Shown: piece after piece, positions 51,864 through 60,464 of the stretch
How positions within the stretch are numbered: the stretch's first letter is position 1
Layout: every line of letters begins with the position of its first letter
Assembly (NCBI RefSeq): GCF_015554145.1
Contig: NZ_JADNHZ010000010.1
Span: 26,245 to 90,244 of the forward strand
DNA from: Collinsella aerofaciens
GTDB lineage: Bacteria > Actinomycetota > Coriobacteriia > Coriobacteriales > Coriobacteriaceae
Direction: 5' to 3'
DNA: 64,000 bases
Notes under the pieces: model-generated
What the model saw: only the letters and a program-made list of their open reading frames with translations
Told to the model about the DNA's origin: nothing
Database searches by the model: none
Translations under genes and position numbers: made by a program

Positions 51864-54056
51864 TTAGTTGTTAAGCATGCGGTCGAAGCTTCCCGAGTCG
51901 CCATCCCGATAGTCGGCGGTCATCAGAATCTCCTGCGGAATGCGCCCGCCCTCGCGCAGCACATTGCGGAACTGCACGCGCGTGACCATGGGCAGATCCT
52001 TGATCGTCGCCGCCAAGTTCTGCGGCACGCCCTGGTTGGCAGCCGCGCGCTCGCACTCGCCGCCGGCCTTCACGCGACGCTTATGCTCGGCGAGCATGGC
52101 GCGGTACATACCGGCATGCAGGCGAATCTCAACCACATTGGCATTGCGAGCCTGCTCGACGATGCGCGCGCCCTCGCGGTCGATATCGCCCACGTAGTAG
52201 ACGTAGTTAAAGCGATAGCCGATCTCGGCCAGATAATCGTCCAGGGCATGCGAGACGCTCGCCTTGCATCCGCCGCCAAAAATCACGCCGCCCACCTTGA
52301 TGCCAAAGAGCTTGACGTGCTTGCGGCTACGCAGCAGCCTGACGATCTCGTCGTAGGTGTCCAGGTTCTCGACCATAATGAACGGCTTATCGGCGCCCAG
52401 CGTAAAGAAACCCGTAAAGTGCACGGGGCGGTTGGGGGCGACCTTGATCGCCTGCATGCTGATGCCCTTTTCGGTCATGCGCCTTATCAGGCGCTCACCG
52501 TGCTTGCCGTCAAAAGCCTTCTCGTCGTTAAAAATCTGGTAGGCACGTTGGCGGCGCGAGGCAACCGGCGTATCGGCACCTCGGTTTTGCTCGATCCAAG
52601 CCTGGATGATTGCGATTTCCTCGGCAATCTTGCGGTTGGACATCTCGTTGTGCTGAGTGCGCTGCGGCGCCTTTTTGCCGTCCTTGCCCTCGACCTTAAC
52701 AATTTGAGTCTGCTGCTCCTTGATCTTAGAGAGCGCCGTAGGCGTAGGGACAACTTTGAGCAGCTGCCTGCCCAAAACGCGGGCAAGGGCAAACGCCGAT
52801 ACCTCGCCGTGGACGGCCGACTCGGGCTGCTGGGTAGCACTATCAGCCGCGGCAGGCTCAGCCTGTGCATGAGGCTTACGCTTGGAATCTGCCCGGGTAT
52901 TACGTTCCTGCTTGGGCGCAGACGAGCGCTTTTGCGGACGATCGGACTTGGCCTCCTTCGCCGGCTGGCGCTTGACCTGATCCACCGGAGTCTCGGCCTT
53001 CTCATCTCCGTTTTGTGTCGCTGTCTTCTCGGCCGCGGCCTCGGCATTTGAGCCACGACCGCCGCGGTGACGACGACGGCGGGGCTTGCCTGAGGCGCTC
53101 TCCCCCGCCTGCTTATCAGCGGTCTGTTGAGCTTTGACCTCAGTGTCAGCCGCAGGCTGCGACTCGGAAGGTTGCTGCTCGCGAGCCGCCGGCTCAACGG
53201 TTTTCTCGGTTTGTTCGGCCTTCTCGGCCTGAGCGGTCGGAGCCGGCTCGCCCTTCTCCTGACGCCTTACGGGATACGCGCGCCTCGCAAAACCACGCCC
53301 GGGACGGCATGAACCCGGAGCCTTCTTGGCAGACTCCTCAACATCGTCTGCAGCCTCGGAAGGCTCTTCAACCTCATGCGCGACATCCTGCTGCGCAGCC
53401 TTAAAGTGGGCACCACGGCGACGCTGGGGCTCCTGGGCCTCCACGGGCTTTTGCTCCTTCGCGGGCCTCTGCGACTCGGCAGCAACCTCGTTCTCAACAG
53501 CCTCGGCATCCGTCTCACCCTTTTGAGCAACGGCACGACGGAAGCGCTCCTGCTGGGCGCGGCGCTGCGCATCGCGCTTGCCACCCCCGCCAAAACCGCC
53601 GCGTCCCGCCTTGGCCGTAAAGGCACGCACGACGTTCTCATCGAGCAACTCATCGGTATCAACATGCTCACGCGGAGCAACTTCTTCCACAGCAGGCACG
53701 TCAGCGGAATCCTCGACGACAAAATCTTCGACGGACTCGGCAGGCTGCTCCTGGGCATCGCGGATCTCGACATTGATGGTATAGAACGCCGGGCGCCCGT
53801 TAATGCCGCTGCCCTCGATCTTGGTCACGATATTTGCCGCGATAAGCTCATCGCGCATCGCCTTGGTGTCGCATTCCTTATCGACGGAGCGGAAAATCTG
53901 CGCCAGCGCGCTCGACTTAATCTTGAGCGCCTTGCGGCAGAGTAGGTCGTAGGCAACCAGCTTGGCGCGCTCGGCAGAAAGCGACGTCTGGCTGCTCAGA
54001 CGCTCAGCCAGAGCATCGACATTGTTTTGATTATCGGAATATACCGTCTTGGCCAC
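51864..54056 (-). CDS. Toprim-domain protein resembling JetD (DUF2220), with long disordered region
   Basis: 730 residues from GTG 54056, preceded by GAAAGG; an ATG 24 bases further up lacks a ribosome site. Residues about 1-105 look like a winged helix. Residues about 110-425 are a low-complexity, charged Glu/Ala/Lys/Pro region with an arginine patch (RRRRHRGGRG). The C-terminal part has a Toprim-like layout: Glu563 in IMVENLDTY, FGGGCKAS, and Asp624/Asp626 in YYVGDIDREGARI. This pattern recalls JetD of Wadjet and related topoisomerase-primase nucleases. No JetABC genes are nearby. Confidence 0.65.
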   Translation of the reverse strand: MAKTVYSDNQNNVDALAERLSSQTSLSAERAKLVAYDLLCRKALKIKSSALAQIFRSVDKECDTKAMRDELIAANIVTKIEGSGINGRPAFYTINVEIRDAQEQPAESVEDFVVEDSADVPAVEEVAPREHVDTDELLDENVVRAFTAKAGRGGFGGGGKRDAQRRAQQERFRRAVAQKGETDAEAVENEVAAESQRPAKEQKPVEAQEPQRRRGAHFKAAQQDVAHEVEEPSEAADDVEESAKKAPGSCRPGRGFARRAYPVRRQEKGEPAPTAQAEKAEQTEKTVEPAAREQQPSESQPAADTEVKAQQTADKQAGESASGKPRRRRHRGGRGSNAEAAAEKTATQNGDEKAETPVDQVKRQPAKEAKSDRPQKRSSAPKQERNTRADSKRKPHAQAEPAAADSATQQPESAVHGEVSAFALARVLGRQLLKVVPTPTALSKIKEQQTQIVKVEGKDGKKAPQRTQHNEMSNRKIAEEIAIIQAWIEQNRGADTPVASRRQRAYQIFNDEKAFDGKHGERLIRRMTEKGISMQAIKVAPNRPVHFTGFFTLGADKPFIMVENLDTYDEIVRLLRSRKHVKLFGIKVGGVIFGGGCKASVSHALDDYLAEIGYRFNYVYYVGDIDREGARIVEQARNANVVEIRLHAGMYRAMLAEHKRRVKAGGECERAAANQGVPQNLAATIKDLPMVTRVQFRNVLREGGRIPQEILMTADYRDGDSGSFDRMLNN

Positions 54057-54160
54057 GGGGCCCCTTTCATATGCACACATATACGTTCATATGGTACAAC
54101 GCACGAGCCTATCCACGCAAAACATCTGCGAGAACGCCCTTGCACCACCTGTTCTCACAA

Positions 54161-54200
54161 GAAAAAAGACCGGGTCCGCTTGATTGCGGACCCGGTCTTT
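54161..54200 (-). terminator. Intrinsic terminator of cstA
   Basis: A perfect 15-bp stem AAAGACCGGGTCCGC / GCGGACCCGGTCTTT, then TTTTTTC on the minus strand. Confidence 0.92.
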
Positions 54201-54239
54201 CCGAGTCAAATAGATGGGAGATTCAACCCGTCCGACCGA

Positions 54240-56129
54240 CTAGGCCTTAGCGGCCTCGGCGTCGGCAGGAGCTTCAGCGGCAGCGGCGCGACCGTACTCG
54301 GCCTTGCCCATCTCGGACCACTCGGGCTCCTCGTCGGGCATGGAGCCGGCCTCCTTGCCGAAGAACTCCTTGAGGCAGTTGACGGCGACGATGAGGCCCA
54401 GGACCATCAGCAGGACGGCGAAAACGAGCTGCAAGCCCTTGGTGGCGGCGACGGTGACGGCGGCCGTGGTGGCGGTAGCCGGGATGGTGCCGAAGAAGCC
54501 GTAAGCCTGGACAGCGGTCATGCAGCCCATGGCGCTCTGGACCAGCGAGGTGAAGGTGCAGCAGAGCAGGAAGGCGACGGGCACGTAGAGCATCCAGCCC
54601 TTGCGGCCGGTGCACTTGCAGAACACGGCGAGGGTGATCATGGTCATGCCGCCGAGCAGCTGGTTGGAAGCACCAAAGAGCGGCCAGATGTTGGCATAGC
54701 CGCCAAAGGCGAGGGCGAGACCGGGAAGCAGGGTGACGACCGTGGCGAACCAGGGGTTGCCGAGAACCTTCATGTAGCCGGCCTTGGACTCGATGGCCAG
54801 GGCGTCGTTGGTCTGGGCAAAGAACTCGGAGAACGAGGTGCGGGCGATGCGGGCGACGGCATCGAGCGAGGTCAGGGCCAGAGCGGAGACGTTCATGGTC
54901 ATGAAGACGGTAGCGAGCGTGCCGTCAACACCGAAGGCCTGCATACCGCGGGAGATGCCAGCGGCGAAGATCTGGAACGGGGTGGAAGCGACGCCGGCGT
55001 TGAGGGCACCGGTGCCGGCGGTGTTCATATCGGAGAACATGATGCCGGCGACGATGATGGCAAGGATGCCGACGAAGGACTCGACGATCATGGCGCCATA
55101 ACCGACCTTGACGGCGTCCTGCTCCTTCTCGACCTGCTTGGAGGAGGTACCAGAAGAAACGAGGCTGTGGAAGCCGGAGAGGGCACCGCAGGCAACGGAA
55201 ACAAACAGGACCGGGAACATCATGCCAGAAGCGCTGGAGAAGCCGGTAAAGGCCGGAGCGGTGATGGTGGCCTGGCCGTTAACACCCAGGACGACGATAC
55301 CGAGGACAGCGCAGGCGATCATGACGATCATCATGATGGAAGTGAGGTAGTCGCGAGGGGTCTTGAGCATCTGGATGGGCATGGCGCCAGCAAAGACCAG
55401 GTAGACCATGACAACGGCGAACCACTGGAACTTGTCCAGGTAGACCGGGAACTGCATGCCGACGGCAAACATGAGAACCATGAGCACCACGCCAGTGACA
55501 AACTCGGCAGCGCCGGTGAGGTTGAACTTCTTCTGGGCCCAACCAAAGGCGATAGCGACGAAGGTGAACAGGATGGAGATGGTACCAGCGCAGCCGGCGG
55601 CATAGGACTTGGTGAAGTCGATAGCACCGGTGGCAGCGCCAGAAGCGTCAACGACCGAGGTGAACATGAACGTCTTGCAGACCATGTCGGTGAAAGCGGC
55701 GATGACGATGATGCAGAACAGCCAGCAGAACAGCAGGAACAGGCGACGGCCGGTCTTGCCGATGTATTTCTCGATGAGCTGGGCCAGGGACTTGCCGTTG
55801 TTCTTCATCGAAGCGTACAGAGCACCAAAGTCGTGGACGGCGCCAAAGAAGATGCCGCCGACGAGGACCCAGAGCACGACGGGCAGCCAGCCAAAGGCCA
55901 TGGCGACGATCGTACCCGTGACAGGGCCAGCACCGCAGATCGAGCTGAACTGGTGCGAGAACGCGGTGAAGGCGGAGACGGGCGAGAAGCTCTTGCCGTC
56001 CTTCATGCGCTTGGCCGGCGTGAGGGCCTCTTTGTCAACGCCCCACTTGTTGGCCAGCCAGCGGCCGTAGCCCAGATAGCCACAGGCGAGCACCGCCGCG
56101 CCCACAACCATGAGCAAAACTCCGTTCAT
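54240..56129 (-). CDS. cstA: CstA-family pyruvate/peptide transporter
   Basis: 629 residues with about 15 membrane segments. CstA signatures include GPVTGTIVAMAFGWLPV, FGAVHDFGALYASMKNNGKS and FGASNQLLGGMTMI. CstA/BtsT proteins import pyruvate and perhaps peptides during carbon limitation. GAGGAGGAAATG precedes the ATG. The leader contains an intrinsic terminator and a short reading frame, so expression is probably attenuated. Confidence 0.95.
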   Translation of the reverse strand: MNGVLLMVVGAAVLACGYLGYGRWLANKWGVDKEALTPAKRMKDGKSFSPVSAFTAFSHQFSSICGAGPVTGTIVAMAFGWLPVVLWVLVGGIFFGAVHDFGALYASMKNNGKSLAQLIEKYIGKTGRRLFLLFCWLFCIIVIAAFTDMVCKTFMFTSVVDASGAATGAIDFTKSYAAGCAGTISILFTFVAIAFGWAQKKFNLTGAAEFVTGVVLMVLMFAVGMQFPVYLDKFQWFAVVMVYLVFAGAMPIQMLKTPRDYLTSIMMIVMIACAVLGIVVLGVNGQATITAPAFTGFSSASGMMFPVLFVSVACGALSGFHSLVSSGTSSKQVEKEQDAVKVGYGAMIVESFVGILAIIVAGIMFSDMNTAGTGALNAGVASTPFQIFAAGISRGMQAFGVDGTLATVFMTMNVSALALTSLDAVARIARTSFSEFFAQTNDALAIESKAGYMKVLGNPWFATVVTLLPGLALAFGGYANIWPLFGASNQLLGGMTMITLAVFCKCTGRKGWMLYVPVAFLLCCTFTSLVQSAMGCMTAVQAYGFFGTIPATATTAAVTVAATKGLQLVFAVLLMVLGLIVAVNCLKEFFGKEAGSMPDEEPEWSEMGKAEYGRAAAAEAPADAEAAKA

Positions 56130-56164
56130 TACATTTCCTCCTCTAAAAAGAACTTCCTAGACAT

Positions 56165-56202
56165 AAAAAATGAGGGCCGTCGGTTGCGCTCGACGGCCCT
56201 CA
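56165..56202 (-). terminator. Intrinsic terminator in the cstA leader (attenuator candidate)
   Basis: On the minus strand, TGAGGGCCGTCG / CGACGGCCCTCA followed by TTTTTTATG, ending about 36 bases before the cstA start and upstream of its ribosome site. With the next gene cstA itself, read-through control is the natural reading. Confidence 0.7.
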
Positions 56203-56254
56203 TCTTCATCAGCCGCCCGTTATCGTACGGGCTAGCTGTATGTGCTAACCCGCA

Positions 56255-56323
56255 TCAGATAATTACTACGCTGATAATGTTTAGCTGATGCGTGAACATG
56301 TCTAAGAAATCCTCTTCAATCAT
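56255..56323 (-). CDS. Possible 22-residue leader peptide upstream of cstA
   Basis: ATG at 56323 opens a 22-codon frame that ends NIISVVII-stop, followed by a CGGGTTAGC / GCTAGCCCG hairpin and then the terminator at 56165-56202. The Ile/Val-rich end resembles branched-chain amino acid attenuator peptides. The ribosome site is weak, so coding is unproven. Confidence 0.35.
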   Translation of the reverse strand: MIEEDFLDMFTHQLNIISVVII

Positions 56324-56499
56324 GATGCGAACGATCCGTGCGTGTTCACATCCCCCAGTGGATGAAAAGCAGTATGAAACTTTAGTTACCTAAAGTCAAC
56401 GCAAATTTGTAATGAATTTTCAACTTTTTTGAAATTCTCGGTATAAAACGCCACTGACCTCGGACTTTACCGAACGACAGTTTTTGCTTGAGAGATGCC

Positions 56500-56653
56500 C
56501 CTCGGGAGCGGGGCGGGCGCCTGCCGCCATATATGAACTTTCCTGCTCGGACAGTCCTGCTCACGACGGAGGCCACATTAAGTGGCCTCCTGTTCGTGCG
56601 GAACTCGCGATAAAGTTCATATATGGCGGCAGGCGCCCGCCCCGCCCCCGAGG
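56500..56653 (+). repeat. Family A variable-arm element, copy A3 (reverse orientation)
   Basis: 42-bp arms (56500-56541 and 56612-56653) with a single mismatch enclose a 70-base core. The core is the reverse complement of A2's, differing mainly near CCGAGCAGG. It is the only copy on this strand and does not follow a recognised stop codon. Confidence 0.92.
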
Positions 56654-56669
56654 AGCTCCCATCCCAAAT

Positions 56670-56701
56670 GTGCGGAGCAAAGCTCCGCACACCATCTTTT
56701 T
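56670..56701 (+). terminator. Hairpin with U-tract between A3 and A4
   Basis: Stem GTGCGGAGC / GCTCCGCAC with an AAA loop, then ACCATCTTTTT. It points rightward, like A3, although no gene precedes it. Confidence 0.55.
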
Positions 56702-56798
56702 CTTTCAGCTAAAGCACGCCGGAAATTCGACGCAGCTGGCTAACCTTGCCGGACGTTGTCGACGCCAAACCAGCTCAGAAGCTATATCGATACAGAAA

Positions 56799-56933
56799 GG
56801 TCCCCGGACGGAGGGGCCGGATATAAGGTTTATCGCGAGTTCCGCACGCAAAGAAGGCCACTTAATGTGGCCTTCGTCTTGCGCAGGACTGTAGAGCAGG
56901 AAACCTTATATCCGGCCCCTCCGGTCGGGGACC
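56799..56933 (-). repeat. Family A variable-arm element, copy A4
   Basis: 33-bp arms (56799-56831 and 56901-56933) with two mismatches enclose a 69-base core almost identical to A1's. It ends 12 bases past the stop of the tsaB-rimI-tsaD gene. Confidence 0.93.
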
Positions 56934-56945
56934 GCACCCGTATGA

Positions 56946-59330
56946 CTACAGCGTCATGTTCGGATCGGCATCGACGTCGAACGGCGAGATTTCGCCTCGG
57001 TCGAATTTACGGCGGGCAACCTCTGCGATCATGGCGGCGTTGTCGGTGCACGCCGAAAGCGGTGGCACCGTTACGCGGATCCCCTGACGCCCAAGCTTCT
57101 TGATCATCATCTCGCGCAGATGCGGATTAGCCGAGACGCCGCCGCCGATGCAGTATTCCTTGCATCCGGTGGCATGCAGGGCGTTTTTGGCCTTCTTGTA
57201 CTGAACGTCAAAGACGGCTGCCTCAAACGAAGCCGCCAGATCGGGCAGGTGAATCGTGCGCCCGGCCTTGGTCTCCTGCTCGATGTAGAGCGTCACGGCC
57301 GTTTTAAGACCCGAAAGCGAGAAACGATAGTCTCCCCTGCTGTTAAGCGCGCGAGGAAAATCGATCGCGCGGGGGTTGCCCGTCTCGGCCAGCTTGGAGA
57401 TGATGGGGCCACCGGGATAGCCCAGACCCAACGCCTTGGCTACCTTGTCGAAGGCCTCGCCCACAGCATCGTCGAGTGTCTCACCAAGTACCTCGTAGTC
57501 GCCCCATGCCTTCACGTGCACGAGCATGGTATGACCGCCCGAGACGAGCGTGAAGATAAACGGCGGCCTGAGATCGGGCTGCGCCAGCAGGTTGGCGAAC
57601 AGATGGCCCTCCAGATGGTTGACGCACACGAGCGGCTTGCCGGCGGCATAGGCAAAGCCCTTGGCGAAGGCGACGCCCACTACCAGAGCACCCACCAGGC
57701 CCGGACCCTGCGTCACGCCAACAGCGGCGAGTTCGCTCGGCGCGATGGCTCCACCCTCAAGACCAAGCGATGCTGCGGCATCCTCGAGCGCCGCATCCAC
57801 GACACTCACAATCACCTCAACGTGTTTGCGCGAGGCGATCTCGGGCACCACGCCGCCAAAGCGGGCGTGAAAATCAATCTGTGTCGACACCTGGTTGGCC
57901 AGCATATTGCCATCCGCATCGATAATCGCCACGGCCGTCTCGTCGCAGGAGCTCTCGATAGCGAGCACTAGGCGGCGGCGCTCAATTTCGGCACGCTCCC
58001 CCTCGGAGCGCCCAGGCGCAGGCAGCGGCCATACGCGCTGCTCTGCCGCCGTCGGCTCGGGCGAAGCATTATCGACCGGAAGCACCAGGGGCAGCGGAGC
58101 CGTCATGACAATGGCGTCCTTGCCGGCACCATAGTAGCCGCGGCGCCGTCCTGCCTCGGTAAAGCCCAGAGCGTTATAAAGCGCGGTCGCTCCCTCGTTA
58201 CCGTCCTCGACCTCGAGCGAAGCCGTAGTGCAGCCAAGCATCTGGGCATCATAGCTCACGTGCGACAGCAGCTTGCGGGCAATGCCCTCACGGCGATGTG
58301 CCGGGTCGACGGCGACATCCAGAATCTGCACATCACCGTCCACGACCATACCGCCGGCAAGGCCCAGCAGCTTGCCGTCGTCGTGTGCCACCCACCAACT
58401 ACGCGGCGCAGCGACGTCCTCGCCCAGTTCGGACAGGAACATGCCCGGCGTCCATGCCTCGTGTCCGGCACCTTCAAAGCAGGCAGCCTCCAGCGCGCTC
58501 GCGCCCTCGGCATCCGCCGCGCCCATGGGACGGAACTGCAGATGACGACCGGCGAGCTCATCGGCAACACCCGTAATTTCGCTCTGCGCACTCTCGGCAA
58601 GACCAAGACGCTTGCGCTCGTTTTCCTCGGCATCCGAAAGGCGCGTGTAAATCGGCAGGACGCGGGCCGGATCGCCGTCACCCGCAGCGTGCGCGAGCAG
58701 CAAGCCCTCGCCCGAAGGCCACCACAGGTCGCGCTCCACGCAGCGGGCGGCCTCGTCCTCACCCAGCAGCTTGCCATAGCGCACGAGACCGTCACCGGTC
58801 AGCTGAACCTGGCCCCAGTCCGCTGCTCGGCGCCACTCATCGAGCGCCACGGCGGCCTTGACCACGTGTTCGCGCTCAAATTGACGCTCGGGACCCTCAT
58901 CGACCAGCATATACAGCGCCGGATATACCTCACCGCGCATAGCATCGGCCAAGATACCAAGCTTGCCGCGCACGCCAGCCTTCCACGCCGTCCAAGCGCA
59001 AGCGTCGAGCGTCGACACGCCCAGCAGCGGAACATTGGCACCACGCGCGAGGCCCTTGGCAGTGGAGATGCCGATGCGCACACCCGTAAAGGACCCCGGG
59101 CCGCGGCCGACCACATAGCAACCAACATCGCTGCGATCCAGACCGGCTTGAGCCAGCACGCCATCAACGGTATTCACGAGCTCAACGTTGGCGTGACGGC
59201 GACACATGTGGTCGCCACTCACGAGCTTCGTCTCACCCGTCTGCCCATCAATCCAGCTTGCCGCGCAGGCAAGCATGTCGGTCGAGGTATCGAGCGCCAC
59301 CACCAGCGCGTTGTCGTTATGCAAGCTCAT
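56946..59330 (-). CDS. tsaBD: TsaB-RimI-TsaD triple fusion
   Basis: 794 residues from ATG 59330; the ribosome site lies inside tsaE. TsaB (about 1-225) has VALDTSTDM and GRGPGSFTGVRIG. A RimI-type GNAT acetyltransferase (about 260-415) has the acetyl-CoA loop HRREGIARKL and ALYNALGF. TsaD (from about 454) has AIESSCDETAVAI, the iron-binding NHLEGH (His572, His576), TLVSGGHTMLV and CIGGGVSAN. TsaB and TsaD with TsaE make the t6A base of ANN-reading tRNAs; RimI acetylates ribosomal protein S18. All three active sites look intact. Confidence 0.95.
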   Translation of the reverse strand: MSLHNDNALVVALDTSTDMLACAASWIDGQTGETKLVSGDHMCRRHANVELVNTVDGVLAQAGLDRSDVGCYVVGRGPGSFTGVRIGISTAKGLARGANVPLLGVSTLDACAWTAWKAGVRGKLGILADAMRGEVYPALYMLVDEGPERQFEREHVVKAAVALDEWRRAADWGQVQLTGDGLVRYGKLLGEDEAARCVERDLWWPSGEGLLLAHAAGDGDPARVLPIYTRLSDAEENERKRLGLAESAQSEITGVADELAGRHLQFRPMGAADAEGASALEAACFEGAGHEAWTPGMFLSELGEDVAAPRSWWVAHDDGKLLGLAGGMVVDGDVQILDVAVDPAHRREGIARKLLSHVSYDAQMLGCTTASLEVEDGNEGATALYNALGFTEAGRRRGYYGAGKDAIVMTAPLPLVLPVDNASPEPTAAEQRVWPLPAPGRSEGERAEIERRRLVLAIESSCDETAVAIIDADGNMLANQVSTQIDFHARFGGVVPEIASRKHVEVIVSVVDAALEDAAASLGLEGGAIAPSELAAVGVTQGPGLVGALVVGVAFAKGFAYAAGKPLVCVNHLEGHLFANLLAQPDLRPPFIFTLVSGGHTMLVHVKAWGDYEVLGETLDDAVGEAFDKVAKALGLGYPGGPIISKLAETGNPRAIDFPRALNSRGDYRFSLSGLKTAVTLYIEQETKAGRTIHLPDLAASFEAAVFDVQYKKAKNALHATGCKEYCIGGGVSANPHLREMMIKKLGRQGIRVTVPPLSACTDNAAMIAEVARRKFDRGEISPFDVDADPNMTL

Positions 59331-59823
59331 CTTGTACAGCCTTATCAATCAAATGGGAAAGCTCCATTGCGCGGTCACCGTGCGCCTCGAGCGTTATCGT
59401 TCGCACATCGCTGTCGCCCTCATCACGCCTGAGCGTCACCGAAAGATACTCATCCGTCAGCTCGTCCTGGAATTGTTCGCCCCATTCCAGCAGGCAAGCA
59501 CCCTCATAGCCCAGCACATCGAAAATGCCCGTATCCTCGAGCTCGTAGGCATGCTCCAGGCGGTATAGATCAAAGTGAAACAGCGGAATACGACCTTGAT
59601 CGTGGACGGCCATGAGCGCAAACGTAGGGCTCGTAACCATATGCCCATCGCCCAGCCCGCGCGAGACGCCCTTGGTAAAGTGAGTTTTGCCCACTCCCAG
59701 GCCACCGGTCAGGATGAGCACATCGCCGTCCTCAAGGCACGGTGCAATTAGCTCGCCAAAGTACTCCGTATCGGCAGCGCAAGTCGTTTTGTAAATACCT
59801 ACCCCCAGGCGCTCCAGGGACAT
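59317..59823 (-). CDS. tsaE: tRNA t6A ATPase subunit TsaE
   Basis: 168 residues. Walker A is GGLGVGKTHFTKG; the TSPTFALM and FHFDLYRL switch regions and LEWGEQF are TsaE signatures. Its ATPase activity drives turnover of the TsaBD complex. It overlaps the downstream tsaB-rimI-tsaD gene by 14 bases, so subunits are produced together. Confidence 0.95.
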   Translation of the reverse strand: MSLERLGVGIYKTTCAADTEYFGELIAPCLEDGDVLILTGGLGVGKTHFTKGVSRGLGDGHMVTSPTFALMAVHDQGRIPLFHFDLYRLEHAYELEDTGIFDVLGYEGACLLEWGEQFQDELTDEYLSVTLRRDEGDSDVRTITLEAHGDRAMELSHLIDKAVQDELA

Positions 59824-59835
59824 ACATGCTCCTTA

Positions 59836-60456
59836 TTATTCCGAGGCGTCCTCTGGCGCGGGATGTCGCTCCAGATAGTCGCCCAGCATCTTAAAGTCTT
59901 CCTCCAGCAGCTCCTGCCACGCCGGATTGCGCAGCGCTGCTGCCGGATGGAAAGTGGGCATCACCACAAAGTGCCCCATCTGATGGAACCTGCCGCGCAG
60001 CTTGGTAATGCCGATCTCGGTCTTGAGCACAAAGTGCGTTGCGGGGTTGCCGAGCGTCACGATGATATCGGGCCAGATGCTTCGAATCTGCTCGCGCAAA
60101 AACGGTGAGCAAGCCAGCACTTCCTCGGGGCGCGGATTGCGGTTTCCCGGCGGGCGGCACTTAAGCACGTTGGCAATGTAGACGTCTTCGCGTTTGAGCC
60201 CCGCCAGCGACAAAATGCCGTTGAGGTCCTCGCCTGCCGCCCCCACAAAGGGCTCGCCCTGCAAATCCTCATTGCGGCCCGGCGCCTCGCCAATAAACAT
60301 CACGCGAGCGCGGGGATTTCCCACGCCAAACACGATATTGTGACGCGACTGGTAGAGCTGGCAGAGGTGACAATCGCCCAGAACGGCCTCAATTTCCTCG
60401 AGTGCGACCTCACGTGGTGCCTGATGGGTATGGCCGGGGATGTGCATGACGCCCAT
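59836..60456 (-). CDS. Uracil-DNA glycosylase, family 4/5 (iron-sulfur type)
   Basis: 206 residues. The [4Fe-4S] cysteines are in DCHLCQLYQSR and in LKCRPPGNRNPRPEEVLAC. Motif A GEAPGRNEDLQGEPFVG and motif B FHPAA are present. It removes uracil from DNA; family 4 is the better fit by length and cysteine spacing. Confidence 0.9.
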   Translation of the reverse strand: MGVMHIPGHTHQAPREVALEEIEAVLGDCHLCQLYQSRHNIVFGVGNPRARVMFIGEAPGRNEDLQGEPFVGAAGEDLNGILSLAGLKREDVYIANVLKCRPPGNRNPRPEEVLACSPFLREQIRSIWPDIIVTLGNPATHFVLKTEIGITKLRGRFHQMGHFVVMPTFHPAAALRNPAWQELLEEDFKMLGDYLERHPAPEDASE

Positions 60457-60464
60457 AGCGGCTC

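Larger units (their letters stand above)
56130..56499. other. cstA leader and upstream region
   Basis: 370 bases holding the cstA ribosome site, terminator and leader frame. From about 56350 to 56499 it becomes AT-rich, with no gene seen; it probably includes the cstA promoter. Confidence 0.5.

Noticed and set aside
51864..54056. Complete Wadjet defence system
   Set aside because: Only a JetD-like Toprim protein is present; no JetA, JetB or JetC candidate lies in the window.
54027..56288. 753-codon open frame opposite cstA
   Set aside because: Antisense shadow; Asp/Gly/His-rich translation without a plausible fold.
33289..56933. Family A elements as retron msr-msd or as a transposon with TIRs
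   Set aside because: No reverse transcriptase or transposase is linked, and the outer arms differ between copies, unlike TIRs of one transposon.
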